This document shows, in pieces, positions 44,753-52,970 of a stretch of 54,264 nt of DNA. Location: the NCBI RefSeq assembly GCF_000503055.1, contig NZ_AYVY01000031.1, forward strand, positions 4,496-58,759, read 5' to 3'. Each line of letters opens with the position of its first letter. The stretch's first letter is position 1. The position numbers and the translations under genes are program-made. The notes under the pieces were generated by a model. It was not told the origin of the DNA. It made no database searches and was given only the letters and a program-made list of their open reading frames with translations. Origin of the DNA: Mesorhizobium sp. LSHC420B00 (lineage in GTDB: Bacteria > Pseudomonadota > Alphaproteobacteria > Rhizobiales > Rhizobiaceae).

Positions 44753-45636
44753 TTACGGCGGCTGCTGATCCTCGAACCAGAATGATGACTGGCGTCGCGA
44801 GATGGTTCCCACCGACGGCAAGGGAAAATGCGACGTCATTACGATGCGGCCATTGTCCGAGCAAGCCTCCAGGAATGCCCATCTCGTCCGACGTGCCTGG
44901 TCAGGGTCCGTGTCGTACCGAAAGCTCCAGTCAGGGTATATGCATTGCATCGGCCAATGCATGAGATCGCCGGAAAACACTGCCCCTACGCCTCGAGATT
45001 TCAGGCCGATGGCTACGTGCCCCGGGGTGTGGCCCGGCGTCGGTTCCAGCCACACTTCGCCATCGAGTTCATAATCCATATCGACAGCACAGCCCGACCA
45101 GCCTCGACGATTGGCAACACATTGTCCTCATAGGTCCGATCTTCGTCATCACCGGAGGCCGCCTGTGCGGCCTCGAACTCGCGCCGCGCCATGATGTAGC
45201 GGGCGTTCGGGAATGTCGGTACCCAACGCCCGTCCACCAATCGTGTGTTCCAACCGCAATGGTCGACATGAAGATGGGTGCACAGCACATAGTCGATCTG
45301 CTCGGGAGCAACACCTGCATTTGCCAGGCGCTCCAAAAAGGTGCCGTCATTGCGGCGATGCCAATGGGGGAAGTATGCGAACGTCTTATCGTTGCCGACG
45401 CAACTGTCGACCAGAATGGTGTGGTGTCCGGTACGAACAAGAAAACTCTGGATGGGAAGAATAAGCCGGCCGGTTGCAGGCGATATTAATCGCGGCGTGA
45501 GCCAATGAAGATGCGGTTCGAGCGCTTCATCGGTGCAGTCGGGAAACCATTCCGACGGCGTCCGCAGAGGGTCGCACATCTCCAGAATTCTGGTTATCCA
45601 GATATTCCCGATTCTCCAGTCATCCACTGACTGCAT
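44753..45636 (-). pseudogene. MBL-fold metallo-hydrolase gene with a frameshift
   Basis: Two frames combine into one metallo-beta-lactamase-fold hydrolase of about 290 residues. Frame one holds the zinc motif His121-x-His123-x-Asp125-His126 in VLCTHLHVDHCGWNTRLV and reads to EDNVLPIVEAGRAV. Frame two continues MDYELDGEVWLEPTPGHTPGHVAIGLKSRG, then VFSGDLMHWPMQ and ends FPLPSVGTISRRQSSFWFE, including the third His ligand (PGHTPGH) and the bridging Asp. Joining at about 45080 needs one added base. The family includes lactonases and phosphodiesterases; the full set of metal ligands is intact, so damage is recent or artefactual. It is cargo of the IS630-bounded unit. Confidence 0.75.
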
Positions 45637-45772
45637 CCTTCTTCGATCGAGGACGGATCGCTAGAGATAACATTTGCGGCCAGATGGCGTCAGACATTTC
45701 TGCCTGTAGGAGAAGGAGCGCTCGCGATGTGGCCGCGCTCACGATCGGGTACCAAGCGTTAGAACTTAACCA

Positions 45773-46365
45773 CTAGTGGTCGAAATCTGACGCTTGGTTC
45801 CGGGGCCGTAAGCCCGCTCAGGGTGGAAAGCGGACGCTACCATGTACTTTTTGGCAAAGCGCTCAGTGCGCGCGTGACGCAAGGTGAATTTCAAGCGGCT
45901 TTGAGATGAGGCCTTTATCAACGATGGCTTCAAGCGTCTGCTTCGTCAGACTGATATCGTCATATTGCTGCGGAACCGACAGAATTAACCCACCCTCTTC
46001 GGGCGTGGCATAAAACACTACATAGCCTTCGCCTCACCGGCGAGAGGGAAGGCGATAGTATTGATTTCAGTATCCATTACTCGCTTGCCAAAAAAATAAT
46101 TGGCACGATTATTCTGCTGACGTAATTCAAACTCCTGATGCTGGAGAACAGAGTATATACGTTTGTTCTCCGGTGACTCAGGGTCGTTGCTGCATCCAGA
46201 GAATGGGATAATTGCGAACATCAACACTGAAAGTGCCTTCCAACTAGTGGAGGTCAAGCCAAATTCCTGCTTTCCATGGCTCTTTAAGTATCTGCCCTAG
46301 ATGTCCGAAATGAGTCGGCAGCGGTATTCCGTTTCGGGTACCAAGCGTCAGGTTTTGACTACTAG
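45773..46365. mobile_element. IS630-type terminal-repeat-bounded unit B, 593 bp, no transposase
   Basis: Unit B begins at the same CTAG that ends unit A: CTAG-TGGTCGAAATCTGACG (45773-45798) faces ACCAAGCGTCAGGTTTTGAC-TACTAG (46340-46365). The inner flank CGGGTACCAAGCGT is shared with the right end of unit A, which supports common ancestry. The interior is AT-rich compared with the chromosome and encodes one frameshifted lipoprotein gene. In structure it resembles a MITE or non-autonomous IS with a passenger gene. Confidence 0.55.
45863..46257 (-). pseudogene. Putative lipoprotein gene with a frameshift, cargo of unit B
   Basis: The first frame encodes a lipoprotein signal (ALSVLMFAIIPFSGCSND, lipobox FSGC) and then RIYSVLQHQEFELRQQNN and FPLAGEAKAM before a stop at 46018. 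In another frame the text continues GYVVFYATPEEGGLILSVPQ, then SLTKQTLEAIVDKGLISKPL, ending at 45863. Adding one base near 46022 joins them as GEAK-GYVVFYATPEEG, giving about 132 residues. Codon use is AT-rich and unlike the neighbours. No family is recognised; a foreign origin is likely. Confidence 0.55.
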
Positions 46366-46394
46366 CGTGCGGACTTTTGATATCGGCGGGGCAG

Positions 46395-46426
46395 CCTCCC
46401 CTCTGTCCGGCAGGACAGAGGGGAGG
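46395..46426. terminator. Perfect 14-bp hairpin downstream of the FAD oxidoreductase gene
   Basis: CCTCCCCTCTGTCC pairs perfectly with GGACAGAGGGGAGG around the loop ggca. It carries the same core (cctctgtcc...ggacagagg) as the large palindrome in the ccm operon, so it is probably a minimal member of that repeat family. It lies 42 bp beyond the stop of the leftward oxidoreductase gene and may serve as its transcript end, though no T run follows. Confidence 0.6.
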
Positions 46427-46467
46427 GCGGGAACTCGACAGAGCGGCTTATTCTGGGCGGCCTTCCC

Positions 46468-47634
46468 TCAAATCACGTTCAATTCACGAAACGCCCGCCC
46501 CTCAGCGACTCGGCTATACCCAAACGCCGAGCAATCCACCGTGCGATAGCCGCCATGGACGATCAGTTCGGCCAGCGCTTTGCCGACCGCCGGCGCCTGC
46601 TGCAAGCCGTGGCCGGAAAAACCGTTGGCGAAGAAGAAATTGCCGACCTCGGGATGCGAACCGATCACCGCGTTCTGGTCGAGCGTGTTGTAGTCGTAAT
46701 GGCCGACCCAGGCGCGCGTCGGCTTGATCGCCTCGAAGGCCGGAATACGGGTCGCCAGCACCGGCCAGATCACCTCTTCGAACAGCGGCCAGTCGGGTTC
46801 GAAATCTGTGGGGTCGGCGGGGCCTTCGCCCTCTTCCGGCTCGGCGCCGCCGGTGATGTAGACCGAACCTTCCGGCCGGACATAGATGCCGCTCGGGTCG
46901 ACCAGCAGCGGCATGTCGTCATATTTTTCGCGCGCCTCGAAGACGAAGACATTGCGCTTGCGCGGCTCCACCGGCAGCGCCAGCCCGGCCATTGCTGCCA
47001 CCTTGCCGGCATTCGGCCCGGCAGCATTGACGACGATGCCGGCCTCAAGCCGCTCGCCATTTTCGAGGGTCACACCGGTGACGCGGCCGCCTTGCCGCTC
47101 GATGCCGGTCACCGACGCCGTGATGAAGTCGATATCCTTCGTCCGCAGCGCCTTGCGGAACAGCATCAGCATCGCATGCGCGTCGAACCAGCCCTCGCCG
47201 CTGCGGCCGTAGGCCCCGGCAGTGATACCCTCGGCCGATAGCCACGGAAACCGACGAACAAGCGCCTCGGCATCCTCGAGCACGATGTCGGCGCCCTCGG
47301 CCATCTGCGCCTCGTGGTTGGCCTGCAGGATAGGCAGCCCGTTTTCGCCGGCAAGGATCAGATAGCCGCCTTCGCGAAAGCCGATATCGGCGTCCGCCCC
47401 GAATTCTTCCTTCAACCGCCGGAACAGTTTCAGCGTGAACTGCGACAGCCGGATGTTTTCAGGGATCGAGAACTGCTGGCGGATGGAGGCGCAGGACAGC
47501 GTTGTCGCCGCATGGGAAAATTGCGGGTCGCGCTCGACAACCGCGATCGGGCCCGAAAACCCTTCCTCGCGCAGATAATAGGCGACCGAGGAGCCGACGA
47601 TGGCTCCGCCGATGATGATGATGTCGTAATGCAC
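46468..47634 (-). CDS. FAD-dependent amino acid/sarcosine-type oxidoreductase
   Basis: A 388-residue flavoprotein of the DAO family (glycine/D-amino-acid oxidases, sarcosine oxidase beta-like). The FAD motif YDIIIIGGAIVGSSVAYYLREEGFSGPIAVVERD is at the N-terminus (GxGxxG variant GGAIVGSS). Then SCASIRQQFSIPENIRLSQF (the SR/GxxRQQF segment where SoxB-like proteins attach or contact flavin), VVNAAGPNAGKVAAMAGL, and the C-terminal NFFFANGFSGHGLQQAPAVGKALAELI, the family's GFSGHGxxxxPxxG. Start is GTG at 47634 (MHYDII). It follows the kinase gene by 31 bp in the same operon; whether it is part of the signalling response is unknown. Confidence 0.88.
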   Translation of the reverse strand: MHYDIIIIGGAIVGSSVAYYLREEGFSGPIAVVERDPQFSHAATTLSCASIRQQFSIPENIRLSQFTLKLFRRLKEEFGADADIGFREGGYLILAGENGLPILQANHEAQMAEGADIVLEDAEALVRRFPWLSAEGITAGAYGRSGEGWFDAHAMLMLFRKALRTKDIDFITASVTGIERQGGRVTGVTLENGERLEAGIVVNAAGPNAGKVAAMAGLALPVEPRKRNVFVFEAREKYDDMPLLVDPSGIYVRPEGSVYITGGAEPEEGEGPADPTDFEPDWPLFEEVIWPVLATRIPAFEAIKPTRAWVGHYDYNTLDQNAVIGSHPEVGNFFFANGFSGHGLQQAPAVGKALAELIVHGGYRTVDCSAFGYSRVAEGRAFRELNVI

Positions 47635-47665
47635 CTTTTTCGCCCTTCCGGTCTGAACCGCCGAG

Positions 47666-49252
47666 TCACGCCGCCGGCAGGATGATCTCGAAGCGCGTGC
47701 CGCTCGCCGAGTCAACCAGCCGGATCGTGCCATCATGCGCTTTCAGGAGGGCCAGCACGATGCCGAGGCCCATGCCGGTGCCGCCGGAATCGCGGCGCGT
47801 GGTGAAGAACGGCTCGAAGATGCGGCCTCGGTTGCTGGGCGAAATGCCGGCGCCGTCATCGTCCACCACAATGGTGGCCTTGCCGTCCGCGCTTGCTGCC
47901 GTGACCGAGACCAGCGTCGCGCCGTGTCGCGCCGAATTGTCGATGAGATTGGCCAACACGATCGCGGCGTTTTCGGCCGATATGCGCAGGCCGATATCGG
48001 CGCCCGCCTCGAGGCGCACCGCCAGCCTGTGGTCGGCCGGCAGCAGCGCCAGTGCCGGAGCGAGTGATGTGCCTTGGCCGCTGGGCTCGAGATTTTCGGC
48101 ACGCGCAAGGTCAAGCAGGCGGCGCACCAGCAGATTGAGCCGGCCGGCATCGGTGACGATATTGTCTGAAAAACGCCGCCGCTCGGCCTCGTCCATCGCG
48201 CCGCCCGAATCGCGCAGCAGTTCGGCTGCCCCCTGGATCGCCGTCAGCGGCGATTTGAGTTCGTGCGAGACGTGGGTGGCGAAGGTCTGGATGCTGTCGG
48301 AGCGCGCATGCAGCTTTTCGGCCATGTCGAGGAAGGCCGCGGAGAGCGCCGCCATTTCGCGCGTGCCGTGGTGATCAAGCGACCTGATCGCCTCACGGTC
48401 GCCGGCGGCGATGCGCTCGGTGCGCTCGATCAGTGCATAGATCGGCCGGCTGACGGTGCGCAGGAAGACCAGCCCGATCAGCAGCGTGCCGCCGAGGATG
48501 GCGATTGCCGCCAGCGCCACCTTGCCGCGCTCGCCAAAGAGATGCTTGACGATGTTGTTCGGCGTCCGCGACAGATAGACCACGCCGGCGACCTTGCCGG
48601 AGACCGCAACTGGTATGGCGACGAAGACGCGGACTTTGGTGCCGCGGCTGACCGAATAGAGCGGCGGCGATGGCTGGTCGGGAACCCGCAGCCTGAGCGC
48701 GCTGGCGTAGCGGCCGGCAAGCGCTGCGCGAACCTCTTCGACCGCGGCGAGCGACAGGCCGGCCTCCTCGCGGCCGGCAATGACCACGCCGCTGGGATCG
48801 AGCAGCCGAAAGCCGGCCAGCGTGGTTTTCTGCGTCTCGGCAAGAATGCCCGACAGCCGCGCGCCGATTGCCGCGAAGGCAGGATCGACGCTGGCCGCCG
48901 TGGCCGCGGGCCGGGTCGGCAGTATCCTGTCGGACGCAAGATCGAGGCGCGGTTCGATCGGCTGGTAGGCAGAAGCCCGATCCCTTGTACTGGGTGGAGG
49001 CATGGGTGTGCCGAGCTTTTCCGGGGCAAGGCCGGCCTCACGGACCTCTAGCGCATAGATCGCGGCAAGGGCGGCACCTTGCGCGATCAGCTCGGCCTCG
49101 GTCTGGCGGATCAGCTGGTTCTCGTACAGCCGGAAGAAGAACAGGCCGGCCAGCGGCAGTGCCATCACCATGATCAGGATGGCAATGACGACCGTGGCAA
49201 GCCGTGGCCGCCATTTGCTGCCAATCCGTTCTTGGGCGCTCACGCGCCGCAT
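47666..49252 (-). CDS. Sensor histidine kinase
   Basis: A 528-residue inner-membrane sensor kinase. A first membrane span (about residues 19-39, VVIAILIMVMALPLAGLFFF) precedes a periplasmic sensor of about 195 residues, then a second span (LAAIAILGGTLLIGLVFLRTVSRPI) and a HAMP region. HisKA follows with phospho-acceptor His330 in FATHVSHELKSPLTAIQGAAELL, then the ATPase with N box LANLIDNSARHGA, G1 VDDDGAGISPSNRGRIFEPFFTT and G2 GGTGMGLGIVLALLKAHDG. The architecture is close to CreC/ChvG-like kinases. It overlaps the upstream response regulator gene by 13 bp. Stimulus unknown. Confidence 0.92.
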   Translation of the reverse strand: MRRVSAQERIGSKWRPRLATVVIAILIMVMALPLAGLFFFRLYENQLIRQTEAELIAQGAALAAIYALEVREAGLAPEKLGTPMPPPSTRDRASAYQPIEPRLDLASDRILPTRPAATAASVDPAFAAIGARLSGILAETQKTTLAGFRLLDPSGVVIAGREEAGLSLAAVEEVRAALAGRYASALRLRVPDQPSPPLYSVSRGTKVRVFVAIPVAVSGKVAGVVYLSRTPNNIVKHLFGERGKVALAAIAILGGTLLIGLVFLRTVSRPIYALIERTERIAAGDREAIRSLDHHGTREMAALSAAFLDMAEKLHARSDSIQTFATHVSHELKSPLTAIQGAAELLRDSGGAMDEAERRRFSDNIVTDAGRLNLLVRRLLDLARAENLEPSGQGTSLAPALALLPADHRLAVRLEAGADIGLRISAENAAIVLANLIDNSARHGATLVSVTAASADGKATIVVDDDGAGISPSNRGRIFEPFFTTRRDSGGTGMGLGIVLALLKAHDGTIRLVDSASGTRFEIILPAA

Positions 49253-49932
49253 TTGCCGAGCCGGAAGCCGACGCCATGCACGGTCTCGATTGCATCGACG
49301 CAGCCGACCGCCGCCAGCTTGGCGCGGATGTTGCGGACATGGCTGTCGACGGTGCGGTCGGCGACGTGGATATTGGCAGCATAGGCATTAGCCATCACCA
49401 TGTCGCGGCCGAGCACATGCGCGGGACGCGCCAAAAACCCTTTCAGGATCGCGAATTCGATGCCCGTCAGCACCAGCGGCTTGCCGTCGAAGCTGGCTGT
49501 ATGGCTTGCCGGCACTAAGGCCAGTCTGCCATGCGAGAATTGCCGATCGTCGGCATGTTCGGGCGCAGGCCGGGCGCGGCGCAGGATGACGTTGACGCGG
49601 GCGACCAGCTCGCGCGGGCTGAACGGCTTGGTGACATAGTCGTCGCCGCCCATTTCCAGCCCGAGGATGCGGTCGATCTCTTCATCCCGCGCGGACAGGA
49701 ACAGCACCGGCACGTCGGATGTGTGGCGCAGCCGCCGGCACACTTCCAGCCCGTCCATTTCCGGCATGCCGATGTCGAGCACGACGAGATGGGGCGCGCG
49801 GCGTTCGATCGCCTGCAAGGCAGCCGCGCCGTCCGGCACCGCCAGCGTCTTCATGCCGGCCTTTTCGAGCGCGAAGCAGATGATTTCGCGAATGTGCGGA
49901 TCGTCGTCGGCGACCAGTATGTGGTGCGGCAT
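49240..49932 (-). CDS. OmpR-family response regulator
   Basis: A 230-residue two-component regulator. The receiver domain shows VADDDPHIREI, the phospho-acceptor Asp53 in VVLDIGMPEMDGLEVCRRLR, conserved Thr/Ser in FLSARDEEIDRI and Lys in DDYVTKPFSPREL. The C-terminal winged-helix DNA-binding domain has TGIEFAILKGFLARPAHVLGRDMVM, ADRTVDSHVRNIRAKL and IETVHGVGFRLG. It is CreB-like in sequence feel. ATG at 49932 comes four bases after the DUF4173 gene, and the kinase start overlaps its end, so the pair is co-translated. Confidence 0.94.
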   Translation of the reverse strand: MPHHILVADDDPHIREIICFALEKAGMKTLAVPDGAAALQAIERRAPHLVVLDIGMPEMDGLEVCRRLRHTSDVPVLFLSARDEEIDRILGLEMGGDDYVTKPFSPRELVARVNVILRRARPAPEHADDRQFSHGRLALVPASHTASFDGKPLVLTGIEFAILKGFLARPAHVLGRDMVMANAYAANIHVADRTVDSHVRNIRAKLAAVGCVDAIETVHGVGFRLGKCGA

Positions 49933-49936
49933 CAAA

Positions 49937-51490
49937 TCAGCGGCCCGGCATGAAGGGTTCGGACATCGGAGGAACCACGAACGGGATACGTGTGTCGAGA
50001 GCACGAAGGCGCCGCCAGTCGCGAAAGCTCCAGGCGCGCCAGTTTTCTAGGCCGGCGCGGTAGCGGGCCTCGTCCTGCCCAAGCAAACGGGCGAGTTCGC
50101 GGTACGAGGAAACGCTGGCCGCATTCGTCCTGCCCTGATGCTCGAGGAAACGGTCGAGCGCCGGCCAGGCGCTGGGACCGAGCGTACGCAGATACCAGAA
50201 ATCGAGTTCGGTGCCTTGGCCGGTCATTTCGAATGAGTGCTCGACATTGTAGTTGGCGATCAGCGCCGCGAAGTTGACGAAGCAGCAGGCATAGAGCGTC
50301 ATTGAAAGCGTCAGAAGATTGGCGGAAAGCAGCCATTCATTGGATTTTTCGAACGCGATGCGGGCGATGATCAGGGCAAGGCCCGCCGCCACCAGTCCCA
50401 TCCAGACGAAGGCGGCGATGCGCCAGTAGGTCAGCGCGTAGATGCCGATATAGAGGTCGAGCCGCAGGATCGACGAGATGACCAGCACGATGTTCTGCGC
50501 CACCCAGACGTAGACCAGCCGGCGGATGAGCGGATCGCTGGAGGTCGTGCTGCCCGGCCGCAGCGCCGCCAGGACGAAGCCGGCTGCGAGCAGCGCTGTG
50601 ATGATCAAGGGATAGGCGCCGCGATGCGCATAGGCGGCGTAGGTCAGCCCGTCGGGAAGCGCGATGCCGCCCCACAGATAGGTGGCGTCGAGCGCGGTCT
50701 GCATCGCGAAAAGGATGTTGAAGACGACCAGCGCACGAAGAATCGCGGCCTTGCCGAAGATGATGTCCTCGATCGCCTTGGCGGGTTTTGTCGTCGCCCG
50801 GCCGACAGGCACAGGCGACAGCACACGCGGAATGGAGCGGAGAAAGCGCGGTAGGCGCGGGCGCAGAAAGGCCCAGACGCCGACCAGCACGAACAGCCAG
50901 AAGGCGAGACGCGGCAGCTGGATGAGCTCGAGCAGTGCCATTAGGTCGATCAGCGACAGCCAGTATTCGACGACCGGATTGGCGGCGCCGAACAGCGCGA
51001 GAAACACCGCGCCGAGGCTTAGCGGCATGACCCAGACGGCAATCGTCGCAAGGCGCACGCGCCGTCGGCCAAGCTGCCGGGCCGCCTTGCGCCAGCGAAA
51101 GAAATCCAGGACGAACCGAAAGGGCGTTGCAAGCAGGAATAGCGAGAGTTGGCCGGCAATGCGGGCAACCCCGTGCTTCAACCGCCCGGCCAGCGAAAGC
51201 GCGAAGACGGCCAGCGCCGCCAGCCCGATCGAGACGGACAGCGCACTGACATTTTCCGCGAGCGGCAGCAGCGCCACAAGCAGCGCAACTGGCTTGAACC
51301 AGGGCCTGCCATCGTTGAAGGAGCCGAGAGGATGGACAGCCATGCTCGTGGTGGCAATCGCAACGCCGAACAGGAAAAGCGTGATGCCGGCCGGTTGGCT
51401 ATAGAAGAAAAAATCGGCCAGCGCGACGAGCAGGACGGCAACGCCGAAGCGGCTGCAATAGCTCGGCGCCGGCGTGAGGAACGCTGTCAT
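49937..51490 (-). CDS. DUF4173 (DUF4153-related) polytopic membrane protein
   Basis: A 517-residue membrane protein with about a dozen hydrophobic spans and the DUF4173 pattern: repeated helices in residues 10-130, VFNILFAMQTALDATYLWGGIALPDGLTYAAYAHRGAYPLIITALLAAGFVLAAL, LRLDLYIGIYALTYWRIAAFVWMGLVAAGLALII, and the C-terminal periplasmic part with DFWYLRTLGPSAWPALDRFL and DWRRLRALDTRIPFVVPP. DUF4173 proteins have no firm function; co-occurrence with two-component systems is a known trend and here it is the first gene of the operon. Start ATG at 51490; the longer frame upstream is noncoding by composition. Confidence 0.85.
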   Translation of the reverse strand: MTAFLTPAPSYCSRFGVAVLLVALADFFFYSQPAGITLFLFGVAIATTSMAVHPLGSFNDGRPWFKPVALLVALLPLAENVSALSVSIGLAALAVFALSLAGRLKHGVARIAGQLSLFLLATPFRFVLDFFRWRKAARQLGRRRVRLATIAVWVMPLSLGAVFLALFGAANPVVEYWLSLIDLMALLELIQLPRLAFWLFVLVGVWAFLRPRLPRFLRSIPRVLSPVPVGRATTKPAKAIEDIIFGKAAILRALVVFNILFAMQTALDATYLWGGIALPDGLTYAAYAHRGAYPLIITALLAAGFVLAALRPGSTTSSDPLIRRLVYVWVAQNIVLVISSILRLDLYIGIYALTYWRIAAFVWMGLVAAGLALIIARIAFEKSNEWLLSANLLTLSMTLYACCFVNFAALIANYNVEHSFEMTGQGTELDFWYLRTLGPSAWPALDRFLEHQGRTNAASVSSYRELARLLGQDEARYRAGLENWRAWSFRDWRRLRALDTRIPFVVPPMSEPFMPGR

Positions 51491-51768
51491 GATCGGGCTT
51501 TCTCGGCCGCTTTGATGCGGCCGGAATATCTGGGCGGGGATTTGCGGACGAAAGGGAGGAGGTTTGCCGGCGGCGGATCGACAAGCCACCAGCTGTCGCG
51601 GCGAAGCCGGTACGGCAGGGACCAACGGCAATTTGTTTGCTCTTGCATGCCGCCCTTGTCGCATTCTGTCGGGTGGCAAGCGGGGCGGAGACGAGGAGAT
51701 TTTCCGAAATTGCGTGCAGTTTTTATGCACGGCTTGCCTCGGCCGTCTGCAGGCGGCATAGATCGGAC

Positions 51769-52650
51769 ATGACTGCCGAACCCTCCCGCCCGCGCCGCTC
51801 GGTGCTTTACGTCCCGGCTTCGAACGACAAGGCATTGGCCAAGATCCGGTCGCTGGCCTGCGATGCCGTCGTCATCGATCTCGAGGACGCCGTCGCCCCG
51901 GCCGACAAGCTTTCCGCGCGCGAAAAACTGGCGGGGATTTTCGCCGGCCGTTCCAACCGGCGCTGCGAGATGGTTGTGCGCATCAATGCGCTGTCGAGCG
52001 AATGGGGCGCCGACGATCTGCTGGCTGCGGCAAAATGCGCTCCCGACGCCATCCTGCTGCCCAAGGTCGACACGCCGCGCGACATTCTCGAGGCCGGTGA
52101 CGTTCTCGACGACAATTTTGCGCCGGACGAGGTCAAGCTATGGGCGATGATGGAGACACCCAAGGCGCTGCTCAACATCGGCCCGATCGCCGAGCTTGGC
52201 CGCGACCCAGCCTCTCGACTGGTTTGTTTCGTTGCCGGAACGAATGATCTGGTCAAGGACACCGGAATTCTCACCACGCCCGACCGGCGCTATCTCGTGC
52301 CGTGGCTGATGCAGATGGTGGTCGCCGCGCGCGCCGGCGGCCTCGACCTGCTCGACGGCGTCTTCAATGATTTTAGCGATATGGACGGGTTTGCGCGCGA
52401 GTGCACGGAAGCGGCCGCCATGGGCTTCGACGGCAAATCGCTGATCCATCCGGCCCAGATTGAGGCCGCAAACCGGGCCTTTGCGCCGTCGCCTGAAGCG
52501 ATAGCCGAGGCGGGCGCGATCAAGGATGCCTTCGCGCTTGCCGAAAATACCGGCAAGGCGGTGATTGCGCTGAACGGAAAGATGGTCGAGCAGCTGCATT
52601 TGGCGCAGGCCGAAAAACTGCTGGCGAAGGCCGCCGCTGTTCGCGCATGA
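51769..52650 (+). CDS. CoA ester lyase of the HpcH/HpaI-CitE family
   Basis: A 293-residue TIM-barrel lyase of the CitE/malyl-CoA lyase group. Motifs: RSVLYVPASNDKALAKIRSLACDAVVIDLEDAVAPADKLSAR (VDLEDAV with the Asp/Glu metal ligands), LPKVDTPRDI, LWAMMETPKALLNI (ME-TP with catalytic Glu), AGTNDLVKDTG, and GFDGKSLIHPAQIEAANRAFAPS. Such enzymes cleave citryl-, malyl- or (3S)-citramalyl-CoA; L-malyl/beta-methylmalyl-CoA lyase is common in Rhizobiales, but the shorter 293-residue form is closer to CitE-like proteins whose substrate is often unknown. It is divergent from the DUF4173 operon across 277 bp of noncoding DNA. Confidence 0.9.
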   Translation: MTAEPSRPRRSVLYVPASNDKALAKIRSLACDAVVIDLEDAVAPADKLSAREKLAGIFAGRSNRRCEMVVRINALSSEWGADDLLAAAKCAPDAILLPKVDTPRDILEAGDVLDDNFAPDEVKLWAMMETPKALLNIGPIAELGRDPASRLVCFVAGTNDLVKDTGILTTPDRRYLVPWLMQMVVAARAGGLDLLDGVFNDFSDMDGFARECTEAAAMGFDGKSLIHPAQIEAANRAFAPSPEAIAEAGAIKDAFALAENTGKAVIALNGKMVEQLHLAQAEKLLAKAAAVRA

Positions 52651-52674
52651 TTGTAACTCACGACGGGATTGAAA

Positions 52675-52881
52675 ATGAAACTCTACCGCTTTTTGTCCGG
52701 CCCGGACGACGCCAGCTTCTGCCACAAGGTGACGGCGGCGCTCAACAAGGGCTGGCACCTGTTCGGCTCGCCGACCTATGCCTATGACAAGAATGCCAAG
52801 ACCATGCGCTGCGGCCAGGCGGTGGTGAAGGACATCGAAGGCCAGGAATACGGCCCCGACACCAAGCTCAGCGACTGGTAG
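52675..52881 (+). CDS. DUF1737 domain-containing protein
   Basis: A 68-residue protein matching DUF1737: MKLYRFLSGPDDASFCHKVTAALNKGWHLFGSPTYAYDKNAKTMRCGQAVVKDIEG. The LYRFLsGpDDxxFCxkVtxALnkGWxlyGsPtxxyd pattern is diagnostic of the family. Function is unknown. It begins 25 bp after the CoA-ester lyase stop and is probably co-transcribed with it. The ATG at 52675 has GGGATTGAAA upstream; a TTG two codons earlier is possible. Confidence 0.88.
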   Translation: MKLYRFLSGPDDASFCHKVTAALNKGWHLFGSPTYAYDKNAKTMRCGQAVVKDIEGQEYGPDTKLSDW

Positions 52882-52970
52882 CGCTGACATCGCTTCGGGT
52901 GCCCGCGAATGCGGGACACTTCTGGACGCTGGCGCGAAGGAACGCTGCGCTCTCCAGTCCCCAAACGACG

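Larger units (their letters stand above)
44530..45776. mobile_element. IS630-type terminal-repeat-bounded unit A with non-transposase cargo
   Basis: Left terminus CTAG-TGGATCGAATCTAACGTTTG (44530-44555) and right terminus ACCAAGCGTTAGAACTTAAC-CACTAG (45751-45776) form an inverted pair matching at most positions, both ending in CTAG, the usual IS630 target word around a TA duplication. Inside are only the C-terminal stub of an IS630 transposase, whose last codons lie within the left repeat as in intact IS630 elements, and a frameshifted MBL-fold hydrolase gene. A complete transposase is missing, so the unit could move only with help in trans. It is 1,247 bp. Confidence 0.6.

Noticed and set aside
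46243..46262. A further CTAGTGGAGG resembling an IS630 end
   Set aside because: Only the first seven bases match the other ends; the rest diverges, and it falls in the start of the lipoprotein gene.
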